From Mixophyes australis (lineage: Eukaryota > Chordata > Amphibia > Anura > Limnodynastidae), in assembly GCA_036250195.1 (NCBI GenBank), contig JAVHZZ010000004.1, positions 322,550,628 through 322,614,627 of the forward strand: DNA of 64,000 bases, written 5' to 3'. Positions 47,266-58,275 of this stretch are shown here, piece by piece. The translations under genes were made by a program, and so were the position numbers. The notes beneath the pieces were generated by a model, which saw only the letters and a list, made by a program, of their open reading frames with translations, ran no database searches and was not told where the DNA came from. How positions within the stretch are numbered: position 1 is the stretch's first letter; each line of letters begins with the position of its first letter.

Positions 47266-47485
47266 ATTTCAGAGATGGCCTTTAACCGGCATTAGCGCAA
47301 CTGAACAGGGAGGCTCGGAGACTAGCGTACCCACGGTATTCACCAGGGACCGCCACAAGGGACTTTGGGCATAGCTGCAGAGGGTACGCAGGTCGCGGTT
47401 CTCCAAGACAGTCACCGGTGTAGCGACAGTAGTAGGCAGGCGTAGTCAAGCAGTCCAGGTCAAAGCCAAATGAGCAGTGCATTAC
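47266..47485. mobile_element. Foreign insertion replacing the gag C-terminus
   Basis: GC-balanced block beginning near GGAATTTCAGAGATGGCC, with GGGAGGCTCGG present at both ends (about 47308 and 47489). It is unrelated to gag and sits exactly where the zinc knuckle should be. The direct repeat ACAGGGAGGCTCGG at both ends suggests an insertion or a recombination footprint. Family unknown. Confidence 0.45.
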
Positions 47486-48027
47486 ACAGGGAGGCTCGGC
47501 GGAGGTCAGCCTTTCCTATTTCTTGTGCTATGTCTTCCACCATGGGGAGTCCTTCATCATTCCGAATGCCTTTCTTGGTGAATAGGAGTGCTGTTTCGGC
47601 CCTGGTGGATTCTGGAAATGAGTTGACATTAGTCTCCAGTTCTTTGGTTCCAAAAGAGGTGTCTGCAAGGTTACCTAAAGTGAAGGTGATTTGCATTCAT
47701 GGAGCTACTGCGGAGTACAAGCAGACTCTACTTCCAATTACCCTAAAAGGCGAAACGGTTGAGGTATAGGCTACTATAGCTCCAAAACTACCTTACTCCC
47801 TTATCCTGGGGCGAGACTTTTCCATATTGCTGAAGGTTCTTAGTGACCCAATCTGGCTGGATATATCGGCAACTGACACACTGGCCAAAAGTCCAATCTT
47901 AAAGGAACCTGTCCAGATCTCACTGGGCCCGGGAAAAGAGGAAACAGAACTGTCGCCTATGAATGCTGAATACAGGTTCACGACCGCTACTCATCCAAGG
48001 TCTCACCCAAGGAAATAAAAGCGGAAC
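47486..48027 (+). pseudogene. pol: Protease of deleted Gmr1-like element
   Basis: The frame 47470-47769 contains the active site ALVDSGNELTLVSSS, then LPKVKVICIHGATAEY, parallel to the first element. After TAG 47767 the reading continues with LPYSLILGRDFS, the conserved protease 'LGRD' motif that is broken in the first element. So each copy keeps parts the other has lost. Confidence 0.85.
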
Positions 48028-48500
48028 TTGAGTCAAACATTTACCAGTGACACTGTCATGGAGACTTTGGGGTCAGCAGAGGAGGCTGACAACTGGCTCC
48101 CAGTTCCAAGACTCATTTCATTGCAGGACTTTGTTAGGGATCAACATAATGATGCTAATAACCTAGAAACTGCATTTAGATCTGTGGTAAAAATTAATGA
48201 TGTGGTGAAATCTGTACACATTCTGCCGACAGAATGTGTACCATATTTCTTTATTAAGGGGGATTTGTTGTATAGGGTGGGAGTTGTTGAGGGAAAGAAA
48301 ATTGAACAGCTGTTAATACCACAGATATACGTGCCTTTAATATTAAAAACCGCCAACATACGGTTCATTTAAGAGAGGATAAGACTCGGGAAAGAGTTTT
48401 ACTATGCTGTTACTGGCCAGGAATACATAGGGCTGTAAAAGGCTATTGATTATCCTTCCCAAACTGTAAAAATACCTCTTCGAAACCTGTCTACAGGTCC
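48028..48500 (+). pseudogene. pol: Integrase zinc-domain remnant
   Basis: The frame 48028-48372 contains LISLQDFVRDQHNDAN, VPYFFIKGDLLYRVG and EQLLIPQIYVPLILK. These align with PLQDFARDQLNDAT, IPYFIVKNNFLYRVA and EQLMVPQVHVTLVLK of the first element. The H2C2 part follows in a broken frame (REDKTRERVLLCCYWPG-like reading). It confirms protease followed directly by integrase in a second, diverged family member. Confidence 0.82.
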
Positions 48501-48796
48501 CCATTCTTGTATAAGAAGAAGAGAAAGAGAGTCCGCCAGTTGAATAAAAGTCAAGAACGACAAGTTAAACATGTCGATATTCTAAAAACCTGGCACGAGG
48601 AGACTTCACTGAGAGGGCATAGACTAGGACCTAAACTTAAAACAGCAGATGCTCACTTCCATAGAAATGCACCTCCCGTAGTATCTACTTTACTGGGTTG
48701 ATGAAGCAAATGGGACGGGTGCATGACAAAAAGGGCACTTTTGTGCTCCCCACAGAGTCCACTTCCTGTAGCTGGACGAAGCTAAGGGGAGGGGTA
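48501..48796 (+). pseudogene. Post-deletion pol remnant and 3' untranslated end
   Basis: The short frame 48507-48701 includes VRQLNKSQERQVKHVDILKTW, corresponding to VRQLGRRREEQIYYVNLLKPW at the end of integrase in the first element. All of the integrase core upstream and RT/RNase H downstream are missing. The segment ends in a purine-rich GCTAAGGGGAGGGGT next to the 3' LTR. Confidence 0.7.
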
Positions 48797-49226
48797 TGTG
48801 GCAATTGGGACACTTTGTCACCGTCTAATAGAGGAAAGAGTGGTGATTTCCCTGGGAAACCACAGCCTAAAGGTGCAGAGAGGGTTAAATCTGCACACAT
48901 GCACACACACACACACACACACACAGAGTGGGAGACCAGTGGGTGCACCTGGTCTAATCAATTAAGGAGTCAGCTAGACCAAGGCCTGACAGGAAGCTTA
49001 AATAGCTGTGTTTGATCTGTGTGTGGGAGACTGGTGCCAGCAAGTGGGCAGTGACCAGTTAGGGACGTAACTGTTAAGTCAGAGTTGAGGGCTATTGGAT
49101 TATGTTTATTGTGAATGTTTCATTTGTATGCTGAAGATACTGGCAAGACTGTTTATCCATCCTGACAAGTAAAATAAATGTCAAAGTGCTTCAGAAAACC
49201 CTGTGTGATCTGTTTGCACACTTTTC

Positions 49227-49229
<3 letters not shown>
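48797..49229 (+). repeat. 3' LTR of deleted Gmr1-like element
   Basis: Starts TGTGGCAATTGGGACAC, ends CACACTTTTCACA, with AATAAATGTC near 49173. Longer than the 5' LTR because of a CA microsatellite expansion (near 48903) and small indels. Confidence 0.88.

Positions 49230-49322
<93 letters not shown>
49230..49322. repeat. (AT)n microsatellite
   Basis: AT dinucleotides with a short CACACATATACA interruption, continuous with the LTR target site. Confidence 0.95.
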
Positions 49323-49324
<2 letters not shown>

Positions 49325-49463
49325 TGTGCCAACTCGGAATACTATAGTCTTAAGTAAAAAAAAAAATTTTTTAAAAAAGAAACATGGAATAAAAATCAGG
49401 TTGTTCTTTTGCGTACTGTACATACAATGTATTTTCATAGCTTCTTTTACTTGCATACACATG

Positions 49464-50385
49464 TTTTTTTTTACTGAAAAAGAAGTTTATTGGGCTTTGT
49501 AAAGTATTCGCTGTGGGGTACAAAAAAAAAAGAAGGGGAATTAGAGGGGGGACATTGTAAAAAGGGGGTACATAATGGGTAAGGAACACAACAATATATC
49601 ATAAAATGTCCAATCATACATCCCCTTTAATTGAAGGACCTCTACCCACAGGGCTTGTAAAATTGGATATAACCAAAAGATATGGAATAAGTTACCTCTC
49701 ACCGAGCAGTTGCACAAGAATGTAGGGGAAATTGAAGGCCATATTTTGTGCAACTTCTCTGGGGTAACATACAATGTGTTCAGCAGTTTTACCAGCATTT
49801 CAGTGTGGTTGAGGCATTTACACATTTTGAGGGTGTTCCGGAAAATACACTCCCATTCCTCCCCCGAGAAAACTACCTGTAGATCTGTCTCCCATTGAAG
49901 CATTTTAGATTTGGGAAGGTCTACTTGTGTAGTTAAAATAGAGTACCATGTGGTTATACTAGATCTGTTACTGCCCTTTGCCAGATTCACATAATATATA
50001 GCCAGAAGGAATCTTATATCAATGCCCTTGAGGAACGGTTCTGCCAACCAGTGTCTAAACTGTAGGAGTAGAAGTCACCTCAGGTGGTATTGTTCAATTA
50101 AGTGGATAAAGGATAAAAGTGTGCCTGATTCAAACATATGACCCAAAGTCATAATTCCCCTAAAAGCCCACCCTGAAAGATTTAAGTCGGGAATCTGTCT
50201 GGCAACTGCTTGGATTGCGACATTTGCCATGTGCCGGGTGAATCCATCAGGACCGCCACACATTTGGTCCCAGACCATCAATGATTCCCTAGTAAGAGCA
50301 GGCAGGCAGTGGGCAGAGGTCTCCATTCCCAGGGAACCCACGTTAGACCCACCAGTGGGTCTTCGCACCTCCCACATTTGCCATT
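49464..50385 (-). pseudogene. L1-clade LINE ORF2 C-terminal fragment
   Basis: On the minus strand two frames in the same phase (50377-50075 and 50047-49541) are separated only by a stop near 50060. The second contains DLQVVFSGEEWECIF, then TPEKLHKIWPSISPTFLC and GNLFHIFWLYPILQALW. This matches the C-terminal signature of L1 ORF2 proteins (W..DL, TPERLHKI.P..S..CWRC, GTLLHIWW.CP.I..FW). The 3' end carries a poly(A) tract, seen as T9 at 49464-49472. It is 5'-truncated or cut by the MITE at 50390. Confidence 0.85.
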
Positions 50386-50389
50386 ATGC

Positions 50390-50625
50390 AACACTGTCTT
50401 ATCTTTAAATAAGAAGCAGATATTGAGAAGCGGATCATTTTAAGATTAACGTGCTGCTTAAGATCCATTGCATCTTATTTTCCATTGTGTAAATGACTTA
50501 AGATGGGCGTGTGTCTTATCTTCCATTCCTTGTTGAATCGCAATTTTCTTATCTCCCCGTTTGTTTATAAAATACATATCGCAACTTACGCACAAGATAA
50601 GATCACTAATGAATCAGGCCCAATG
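50390..50625. mobile_element. Harbinger-like MITE (family C), right end
   Basis: Rich in CTTATCTT phrases and their complements, ending AAGATCACTAATGAATCAGG-CCC, a Harbinger-like terminus. The left end is probably at the L1 junction near 50390 but I cannot see a clean inverted terminus. Confidence 0.5.
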
Positions 50626-50787
50626 TTATCAAGTATTTGTGCGGTACATGAAAATACAGCCAGTATTTAACTTCTGTGCAAAACAATAATCTAATTTGCA
50701 CCCCTTGCATTGTAACATGGTTTGTCTAGGGGAAAATGTACTCCTTTTCTTGCCTTACTTACCTTAATGAATTAGGCTCTCTATGTT
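50626..50787. mobile_element. Family A MITE right-half fragment
   Basis: TATCAAGTATTTGTGCGGTA, GCAAAACAATAATCTAATTT, GCACCCCTTGCATTGTAACA, ending CCTTAATGAATTAGGCTC: the right half of the family A element. Its left half is absent, apparently displaced by the family C element. Confidence 0.7.
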
Positions 50788-50939
50788 CAAACTGCAGTAC
50801 TCACAAAAGCAATTCAAAGTAATCTGGATGCCAGAATGCTGAGCTGGAATAGTAATACTGTGCAAGAGTTTTTTGTCTCCTTGAATTCCCTAAAGCCCAT
50901 TTTAGGATATTTATAGCCATTTTTCACTCCATTAAACCT

Positions 50940-51290
50940 TTAAAACCCCATTGCTATGGACTTTATTACTGATCTACAACTTTGTGGTGGAGTGATTGTA
51001 TTGGTTGCGGACAGACTTTCCAAATCATGTCATCTTATTCCTCTTTGGAATTACCTTTAGGCCTGGAAATGACAAAGATTTTACTAAATAAATGTTTTGC
51101 TGAGACTGCATATAATCCAAAATTCAATGGACAAAGTAAGCATTGTAATCCAGTCATAGAGCAATACTGACAAAATTGTCTCTGACTCTCTATATGACTG
51201 GACTCTTCTTCACAGGGCAGAATATGCCTATAACACATTGTTCAATTACTCTACCAGATGCTCTCCTTTAGAATGTGTTTATTGTTTTGA
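50940..51290 (+). pseudogene. pol: Ty3/gypsy integrase core fragment, decayed
   Basis: Broken plus-strand reading with the gypsy integrase core pattern. GTGATTGTATTGGTTGCGGA-CAGACTT gives a 'V.VVADRLSKSCHLIPL' style region, then AYNPKFNGQSKHCNPVIEQY corresponds to 'AYHPQSNGQTER.N..LEQYLR'. The part between, with the second Asp, is deleted. This is an ordinary gypsy fragment unrelated to the Gmr1-like copies. Confidence 0.6.
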
Positions 51291-53533
51291 ATCACAGTGC
51301 TTATTAAGTTCAGGTGAATCACGTTTATTAAGATTAACACACTTGATGGCAGTATAGCAAAGCTCTTAGGCTGGAGATTAAAAAACCATAGTGCACAGTA
51401 AACAGTCCGGGTTATAGAATATAATAACAACAAAAATAATAACACCCAAAGGTCAATGAAGTGCGGGTAAACTCAACATGAAATAAAATGGAGTGGTAGG
51501 CTTACAGGGTAAAAAATCTGGATGGTGCAATGTTGAAGTGTTCCAGTCAAATAAAAGCAGCTAAGAACTTCTACAGTGTCAGACCAGGTTTAAATAGTAA
51601 AGGGGTTTGAATTCCCAGCTTCCTGGTTTGCAGTCAGGTGATGCTGTTACTTCTGGGTGTCAGCCGGTATGCTGCCATAGGCAGGCAGTGTTGAAACGGG
51701 GAACAGGTAAGATTGTGACAGACGGACATGTTCAGGACACAGTTTATAATTTTAAGCTTCCACCAATATCAATCACGTTTACTAATTCCTCAGTTCCAGC
51801 AGTTGAATCTTTTCATCTAATCCGGGTAAAATCCAGTAAAACATATCACATGTTCAGTTTTAATAAGGAAATTTGCTGACAGCAAGAAAACTGAGCGATC
51901 AGATCTTAAAGTTGGTCAACTGTTCCTTGCGGTCTACTAAAAAATATATATTTGCATCTTTTATCCCAGAAATTGTGCCCAAACTACACAAGATTCTCCT
52001 GTGTCTTATCCACATTATACCAATTAAATTGTCCTCACTATCTTGGAATAACCTCAACATTTCATGTGTCCCTTTTTATGCCAGTGCTGTTTATTTCTTA
52101 AGTTCAAACAAATCTCTCTTAATTTGCATCTTTTTGCTGAGCTGATGTCCTTGTTCCATATTCATTGTTTTTCAGCTCACCATCTGGTTCATTAATACCG
52201 TGGCTCACACACTATTTCGTCTCCTATCTCACATTTAAGACATAATGTCTACTTTTATAACCCTCACACAAATAAAGGAACGTTTGCTGTTTCTATTACC
52301 AGCTGTTCTCAACAGGATCAGAATCTTGTTTTAACATTCGATCAGAAGCAGGTAGACTCTGCTGTACAGTGGTCTAAATGTGAATCACTGCACCACCAGC
52401 AGCAGCACCCCAGCCGCAAGTTAGCTGATACTAATTTAGGCTGTGTGTATATTTTTCCATCTACGTTTGTCTGTTCAACAATATGGTGAGACTTGGTAGT
52501 TCAGTATAAATATGTCTACTGTCATGAAAGGATTAGAGTCTAATGAGCTTTCATCTCACTAAAATATACCTATCTGTTTGTGCCTAACTGCAGAAAGGAC
52601 TTTTTTTTATAGGCGGTACAGTGATTTATTTCTTCCATTTGCTACATATTACCTGTAAATATGAATAAAATCTCCTTTTTTATAGGTGACAACATCATTA
52701 GTAACCTGGTTGCATTAAACAATGAAAGCTGATGTAAGAGCTATTAAGAAAAAGTACAAAGCAATACTTAGAAAAGAAATTACTTATGCAGTACGGATTG
52801 GTTATTTTTAGATGAACCAATGTACTGTAGCCTACTTGAAAAATGCTAAGCCTGAAAACACAGATGCTTCCAGCCCGCATGCAGATTTTCAAAGCCTTCC
52901 ATAGGCCTATTTCTTATTTTGAGATAGTAAAAAAATGAACAAATGCTCTTTACCACACTTCAAAGCATTTTATATTGGTAATGAATTCATACTCAATTAA
53001 TTTGCTTTTTCAGCTTCAAACGAGTATACCTATATTTGCTTTCTGTCTTGTTCTATTAATCAGCGCAGAAAACTTTGTATAAAATATATGGTACTAAATT
53101 CAATGTCTACATTTCACTGTTCAAGGCAGGATTATTACAATACTAGTTTCTCTAATTAGCTTGTAGTGGTAAATTTTGTCAAGTTTCCTAAAATAAAAAT
53201 GACAACCTATAAGTAAAAGTACCAACACTCAAATTAGTTCTATTTTTAAAATATGTGGAATAATCTGGCCAAAGCAAACACTATATTCTAAAGTAATCAT
53301 TAAAGTGAGGAGACTTCCGTACTATCTTTATTACATGTCAGTTTTTTGTGTTTGAGTGTTTATATTACATTGGTCAACATATTTTTAGACAAGTTATTGA
53401 ATATTTATTAGCAAACCAATAAAGGAGTACATTACATTCAAGTGTACTACATCGCAACATAGTGGAAACACAATGCACCATGAAACATAAATCAGTCATA
53501 CTTTATAATATAATACAGGGCATATGATTGAGG
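51291..53533. other. Unassigned AT-rich stretch
   Basis: Two adjacent 90-codon plus frames (51607-51879, 51873-52145) are unrecognised. Could be remnants of the gypsy copy just upstream, but no motif supports this. Confidence 0.35.
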
Positions 53534-53668
53534 GGCTCACACTCCGTCCTCAAGAGCTACCAACAAGTCATGTTTTCAGGATTTTTGCCTGTAGAAATCT
53601 GTGCATGGTTAACAAAATCTTAAAAACATGAATTGTTGGTAGCCCTTGAGGACTGAGTTTGAGCAGCT
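53534..53668. mobile_element. Foldback MITE, hAT-like
   Basis: Arms GTCCTCAAGAGCTACCAACA with GTCATGTTTT and the complement near 53628-53668 (AACATGAATTGTTGGTAGCC, CTTGAGGACTGAG). Outer ends GGCTCACACTC and GAGTTTGAGCAGC. A recognisable short hairpin element; TSD not resolved. Confidence 0.65.
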
Positions 53669-53689
53669 CTGTCTTACACTATACATCAT

Positions 53690-54340
53690 GTAATGCAGTA
53701 TTTATTAATCACATTAACAAAACAACATTTCTATCAAAGATCAAGCTGTATGATGGGGATATATGGAGGAAGTAAGGGAAGGAGAAGAGGTTAAGTCATC
53801 TTCTTCCTCACTACTCTGTAGCACTGGCGACCCGTGTAGGCCACACATGCGCTTTAGATATATCCCCTGTAGGCAGAGAACAGCATCTCCCAGCATGCAG
53901 TGGGGAAGAGGAGCTGGTGAAGAAACAGTTAAAATGCGGCAGTTATAGATTCTACTAGTGCAGCAGTTGGAAGAAGAGAAGGAGCAGAAAGAAAGAGGGA
54001 ATAGAGAGGCACGAGAGAGAGACCTTCTGAGAGTACTAGAGGTCTGAAAGAGGAGTGGAGAGAAGTCTGATAAGAGAAGGTAGCAGTATCCATTAGACCC
54101 CTGTATACAGATGAGCCATATTAGTAAATAGAAGCTGTTGGTGAGGGAAATACACTCCTGTCAATAGCTTGAAAGTAAAAGTCTGGAGTAAAGGAAATAC
54201 CCCAGAGAAATAGAGAGATACACACTGAGAAGAAGGAAAAGATCTTTTTCAAAAGAGAGACGGCTAAAGTCCTGACTGGAAAAAGCCATCTTGGACTCAA
54301 AGTCTGATTGTTATATGGATAAGTAACATCTTATTATTTC
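53690..54340. other. Purine-rich unassigned stretch
   Basis: Strongly A/G-rich from about 53950 to 54290 (GAGAGAGACC, AAGAAGGAAA). No gene supported. Confidence 0.4.
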
Positions 54341-54345
54341 ACAAA

Positions 54346-54346
<1 letters not shown>

Positions 54347-54406
<60 letters not shown>
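54347..54406. repeat. (AT)n microsatellite
   Basis: Uninterrupted AT dinucleotide run. Confidence 0.95.
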
Positions 54407-54409
<3 letters not shown>

Positions 54410-54412
<3 letters not shown>

Positions 54413-55220
54413 GGTGGACTGCGGTATACTCAGTTGCTGCTGTTTTCTATTAAAAGAACCCCACAAATGTTCTAACAAAATGGTACATCTATGGAAAATC
54501 AAGAGTATCCTGCGCCACTGAGTGTATTCACATATCTCTATTATAGAGTTATACACCACAAATAACAATGCATAAGGGCTCGAACAATAAAATGAGAAAA
54601 AAAAGTAAATGAAAATACTTATATTCAAATGTTGGGGGAATCCATGTGTCACAAAAAAGTGATCTTCCCTTCTTACAAATTCGATGTGGTATATAACATG
54701 TAAGGAAATAAAAAATAACAACATAGTGTGGCATTGTTTAAAACAGTTGTTACTGTGAAAACAAAACAGGTTATGTTTTCTTGAAACAATTGCTTGATGT
54801 AGATCAATCCATGTAATTGAATTCACCACATTCACTCTCCTATGTGGTTTTACTTACTAGACAATAAGTGTATAATCACCTTCAGTGCTCAAATATTAGT
54901 GATGTGTTGTAATATCTGGCCCTTTACCACTTAAATCCTTATGTGAAAACACTTACAAGAAGAAAATTTGGATCAGGCATATTATCAAAACTCCTTTGGT
55001 CTTGTCTTCCATCAGGGATAGTCCCTCAGTATGGATATAGAGAAAGAATAAAATAGATCTAGCCTTATACCATTTAAAACTTAAAAATACTTTTATTGCA
55101 CATACTGGCATACATATTAACCATACGAAAAATGTAAAACATGTAAAATGGGAAAAACTGGAACATAGGTGTATTGAATTGATCCCTACCAGATAAATAC
55201 ATAAAATGAGCGTGTTGTTA
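54410..55220. other. Unassigned AT-rich stretch
   Basis: Possible 5' part of the Harbinger element that follows; I could not identify its left terminal repeat. Confidence 0.35.
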
Positions 55221-55224
55221 TAAA

Positions 55225-55935
55225 TTCCCGGGATATCCACCCAGTTTTTGCTACGCTGGTCCTTCAGGTGGTAACTTTAGGATCCAGTCTGTTCTAGAAT
55301 ATACAGCCCTTCATCCAGATGGCTGGCCTGGACGTACCCATGATGCCATGGTTTTGGCCAATTTGAATCTGTATCAGATTGCAGAGGAGCAGCAAGTTGT
55401 CTGATTGTTCCCTAGAGAGGTAATTATCTATATTTTTTATGATGTTTTCCTTAACTAGCCAATACATTCATGTATTTTTTGCTATTTGTTTACTGCCCAT
55501 TTCCATCTGTAGATGTTCCGCTTTCGAAATACAATTAAAACATATACCAGCAAGTGTATTGTGTTCTGTAAACAACATTTAGGTAGCGTGCATATGTTTT
55601 GTGTTATTTTGAAACTAGACATTAAAGATTGCAAGATCTATAGGTTTAGTGATTGCTGTCAAAATTCCAATATTCTCTGAAAAGCACTACAGAAATTTAA
55701 TCTGTTGTATTTCTTCACAGAAATCCAAGATCGTGAATGGTGTGGAGATCCCAGTACACCTCACCGGTAATGCAGCTTACCCTTTGCGGCGATGGTTGAT
55801 GAAGGGCATCACACAGCAACATGAATTTTTCTGCGGAACAAATTAGATTCACCCATACCCTCAGCTCTGCTCGGATGGTGGTAGTTGGCAGTGTTTATTG
55901 AAGCGCAATAACTTCTGCCCCTTGTAGTTGCTGCT
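55225..55935 (+). pseudogene. PIF/Harbinger transposase remnant with apparent intron
   Basis: A plus frame near 55310-55400 reads TALHPDGWPGRTHDAMVLAN and NLYQIAEEQQ, the Harbinger DDE segment (GWPGS.HD....N..LY). A donor-like AGAG|GTAATT near 55420 and acceptor-like TTCTTCACAG|AAATCC near 55721 bracket an intron-like gap. Then EIPVHLTGNAAYPLRRWLMK follows, the conserved '.LGD.AYPL..WLM.P' block. After a frameshift SSARMVV matches the 'R.VVE.AFG.LK' region. Stops and the frameshift make it inactive. Paired with the convergent Myb-like gene. Confidence 0.8.
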
Positions 55936-56589
55936 TGCTGTATTTTACACAATATTTGGGAAATACAGAAAGAGCAGTTTCTACCAGAGTGGAACGTACA
56001 GGACTCTGAACTATATGCACTGTCTGTGGATTCTACAACTTATGAGGCAGAACTCTTTCATACCACCATCACCGCCAATCTGTCATCGATAATCAAGTAG
56101 AGCGGACAAAGTGTTACCTGAACAAAATATTTTCATTCAAAGTGTAAAATGTAATATGTACTAATATAGATCAAACAGTTCATGTGTTTTCACAAAGGTC
56201 TGTATATTATAGCATTTTCAAAAAAAATAAATACAAATATACAGTTTAGACATATATGTGCCAATACAGTAGTATTGATAAAACTTTTCCAAGTGCTTAC
56301 ATTATACAAATTTTAAATATAGAAAACATTTTAAATATATTATTATTAATGATATTATAAATGCACTGTACTTACATTCATTACCTATAACTGAAGGAAA
56401 TATAGGTACTCTGGGTTTTGTGGAGTACCCGGATACTCAGGGTTAAGTGTAGTAGACGACAACTCAGGGTTATGGGGAGTAGCCGGGTACTTAGGGTTAT
56501 GTAGAGCCATTTGTGGAGCATGATGTGGGAGTGTTTAGTGGTATACCTGAGTTAGGGGGAAATATTTGTTGCCCTTTTTAATATAAAGG

Positions 56590-57835
56590 TAAGGGCCCTC
56601 AACGTGGTGTAGAGGTTGAGGTTTGGGTTGTGCAGATCCTTGCAGTCAGGCGATCTAGGTAAGCCATCATAAATTTGCAGTTTTCCCTTATAATCTGCTT
56701 CAGCTTACCCATTATTTGGGTAATGAAAGAGTCCTGCAGTTCACACTCATTATCCCTGAAGCGTTGCAGACGGGAGCCTTTTTGGGCTGCCATACCCATT
56801 TCCTTGAGCCTCCCTAACCCAGTTTGAAACAGACAATGAAGTGACAAATTGCCTATGCCACTGTGAGAAACAGAAGGGGAAGGAGTGCTCAACAATTTGT
56901 ACTCATAGGGGAGTAAGCTCTGAAAATGCCTTTGTGCTCATTGCTTTTGTTGCTTGTTCCATCTTGGTTAGTTTCTTCTTCCTTTTAGGAACATTGGAAA
57001 CTACAAGTGGGAAAAGGAAAGGAAACACATTAGGGCCACGAGGATGAATGCATATTGCTGCAAAATTAAATATCAGTGTTGTAAGCTGATATGTGCTTGA
57101 GGCCTCCTCCCTCCTGCTCACTAGCTTCACGTTGCAACATATACGTGTTCATGTTCCAATATGTTTTTACGTTTAGTTTTGTAGTATTGTAGTTTTATTT
57201 CGTTTTGAGTTTAGTAATTTTAGACTTTCATTTATTTATTTAATTTAGTTTAAAAAAAATGTAAATGAATAAACTTACTGTTTTAACATAACATCGGCAT
57301 GTGCGTCGATGGCGATGGTTGTGTCGCTAGAAATGGTTGTTTCTCTTGCAATGCATTTTTGTCTCGAAGAAACCATATTCATTGTTTCTTCGTTCACATT
57401 TGAACACTCCCAATCACCATGTTCTTCCAGCGAATCATCACTAATCATCAGTGAGATTACGCTTCAATGACTGCTTTCAGCTGTTGGACTGTAAGCATCA
57501 CGGCAGCTTGATGATGACAATGCCATGGGATTTGCCAGGGCAGAGTTTCGAACATCACGTTACATTAGTTATAAAATGGCTATTCCATACAGGCAGCACC
57601 ACTCTTTCTCCAGGTTGTGGTCATGCACTGAGTATTGTTTTCAAAGGGACTTTAATTTATTTACCACCTGTTGCTGGCTGCGCTTTATGCCACGATCTGT
57701 TAGTATTTTTGCTATATTATAGTACACTGTTGCATCCTTTACAATGCCTGTGATCTGTTTTTTTATTTCCTCCTCGCATCTAATCGCCTACAGCACACGC
57801 ACCTATCAGATCTAAAATCTGTTCAGAGTTTGCCT
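56590..57835 (-). pseudogene. Myb/SANT-like partner gene of Harbinger element
   Basis: On the minus strand from about 57800, EEEIKKQITGIVKDATVYYN, then AKILTDRGIKRS and QQVVNKLKSL match the trihelix Myb/SANT-like DNA-binding domain of Harbinger accessory proteins. An acidic middle exon lies near 57440-57270 (SLEEHGDWECSNVNEE). The C-terminal part near 57000-56600 has a KRKKKLTK basic patch and a Gln/Leu-rich helical end (RFRDNECELQDSFITQIMGK). Stops, frameshifts and probable introns separate the parts. Tail-to-tail orientation with the transposase supports one autonomous element. Confidence 0.7.
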
Positions 57836-57840
57836 AGTGG

Positions 57841-58261
57841 TGTCAAGTATATCTGGAAGCACTTCAATAACAGCTGGAGAGAATAGGCACAGACCAAGGA
57901 AGGTTCTGTATGCAAGGAATATTTTCTGTTTAATATCTCAAAGTTACAAGTTTTTATAGCATTCTGAATGTATGTGAATCCTATGTCATAAGCATACAAT
58001 AGTCTATGGGATTCCCTGCGGTTTAACTATCTCACGTATTCTTGAAGTTTGTAGCTTCCTCCCCCTTCTCAGGACAGATGTGCCAATTATTCTTATCTAT
58101 GTCTTGTTAGCTACACCTCAAGGCTGTGGGCTTACATCTTGCAAAACTGCATTTCAGCAGAAAATGAATAACCTTTTTTAAGCAGCTGAAATGTCTATGC
58201 AAATTACAAAAATGGTTGAACAAAGGCTTCATGAGGCCTTAACAAAAAATAATATTTAACA
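57841..58261 (-). repeat. 3' LTR of endogenous retrovirus 2
   Basis: On the minus strand it begins TGTTAAATATT directly after a purine-rich AAAAGATGGGAAA (polypurine tract, 58262-58275) and ends ATATACTTGACA. It holds a TATA-like GCTATAAAAAC near 57960. TGT...ACA ends and the adjacent polypurine tract support a 421-bp LTR. It abuts the Myb-like gene of the Harbinger element, suggesting the provirus inserted there. Confidence 0.75.
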
Positions 58262-58275
58262 TTTCCCATCTTTTA

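Larger units (their letters stand above)
45825..49229 (+). mobile_element. Internally deleted Gmr1-like LTR retrotransposon
   Basis: Bounded by related LTRs (45825-46223 and 48797-49229) and by ATAT on both sides, although the AT-rich flanks make the duplication length ambiguous. The internal 2.6 kb keeps gag, protease and the integrase zinc domain in the same unusual order as the element at 16805. The integrase core, RT and RNase H are missing; only a short post-integrase remnant remains. It cannot be autonomous. Confidence 0.85.
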
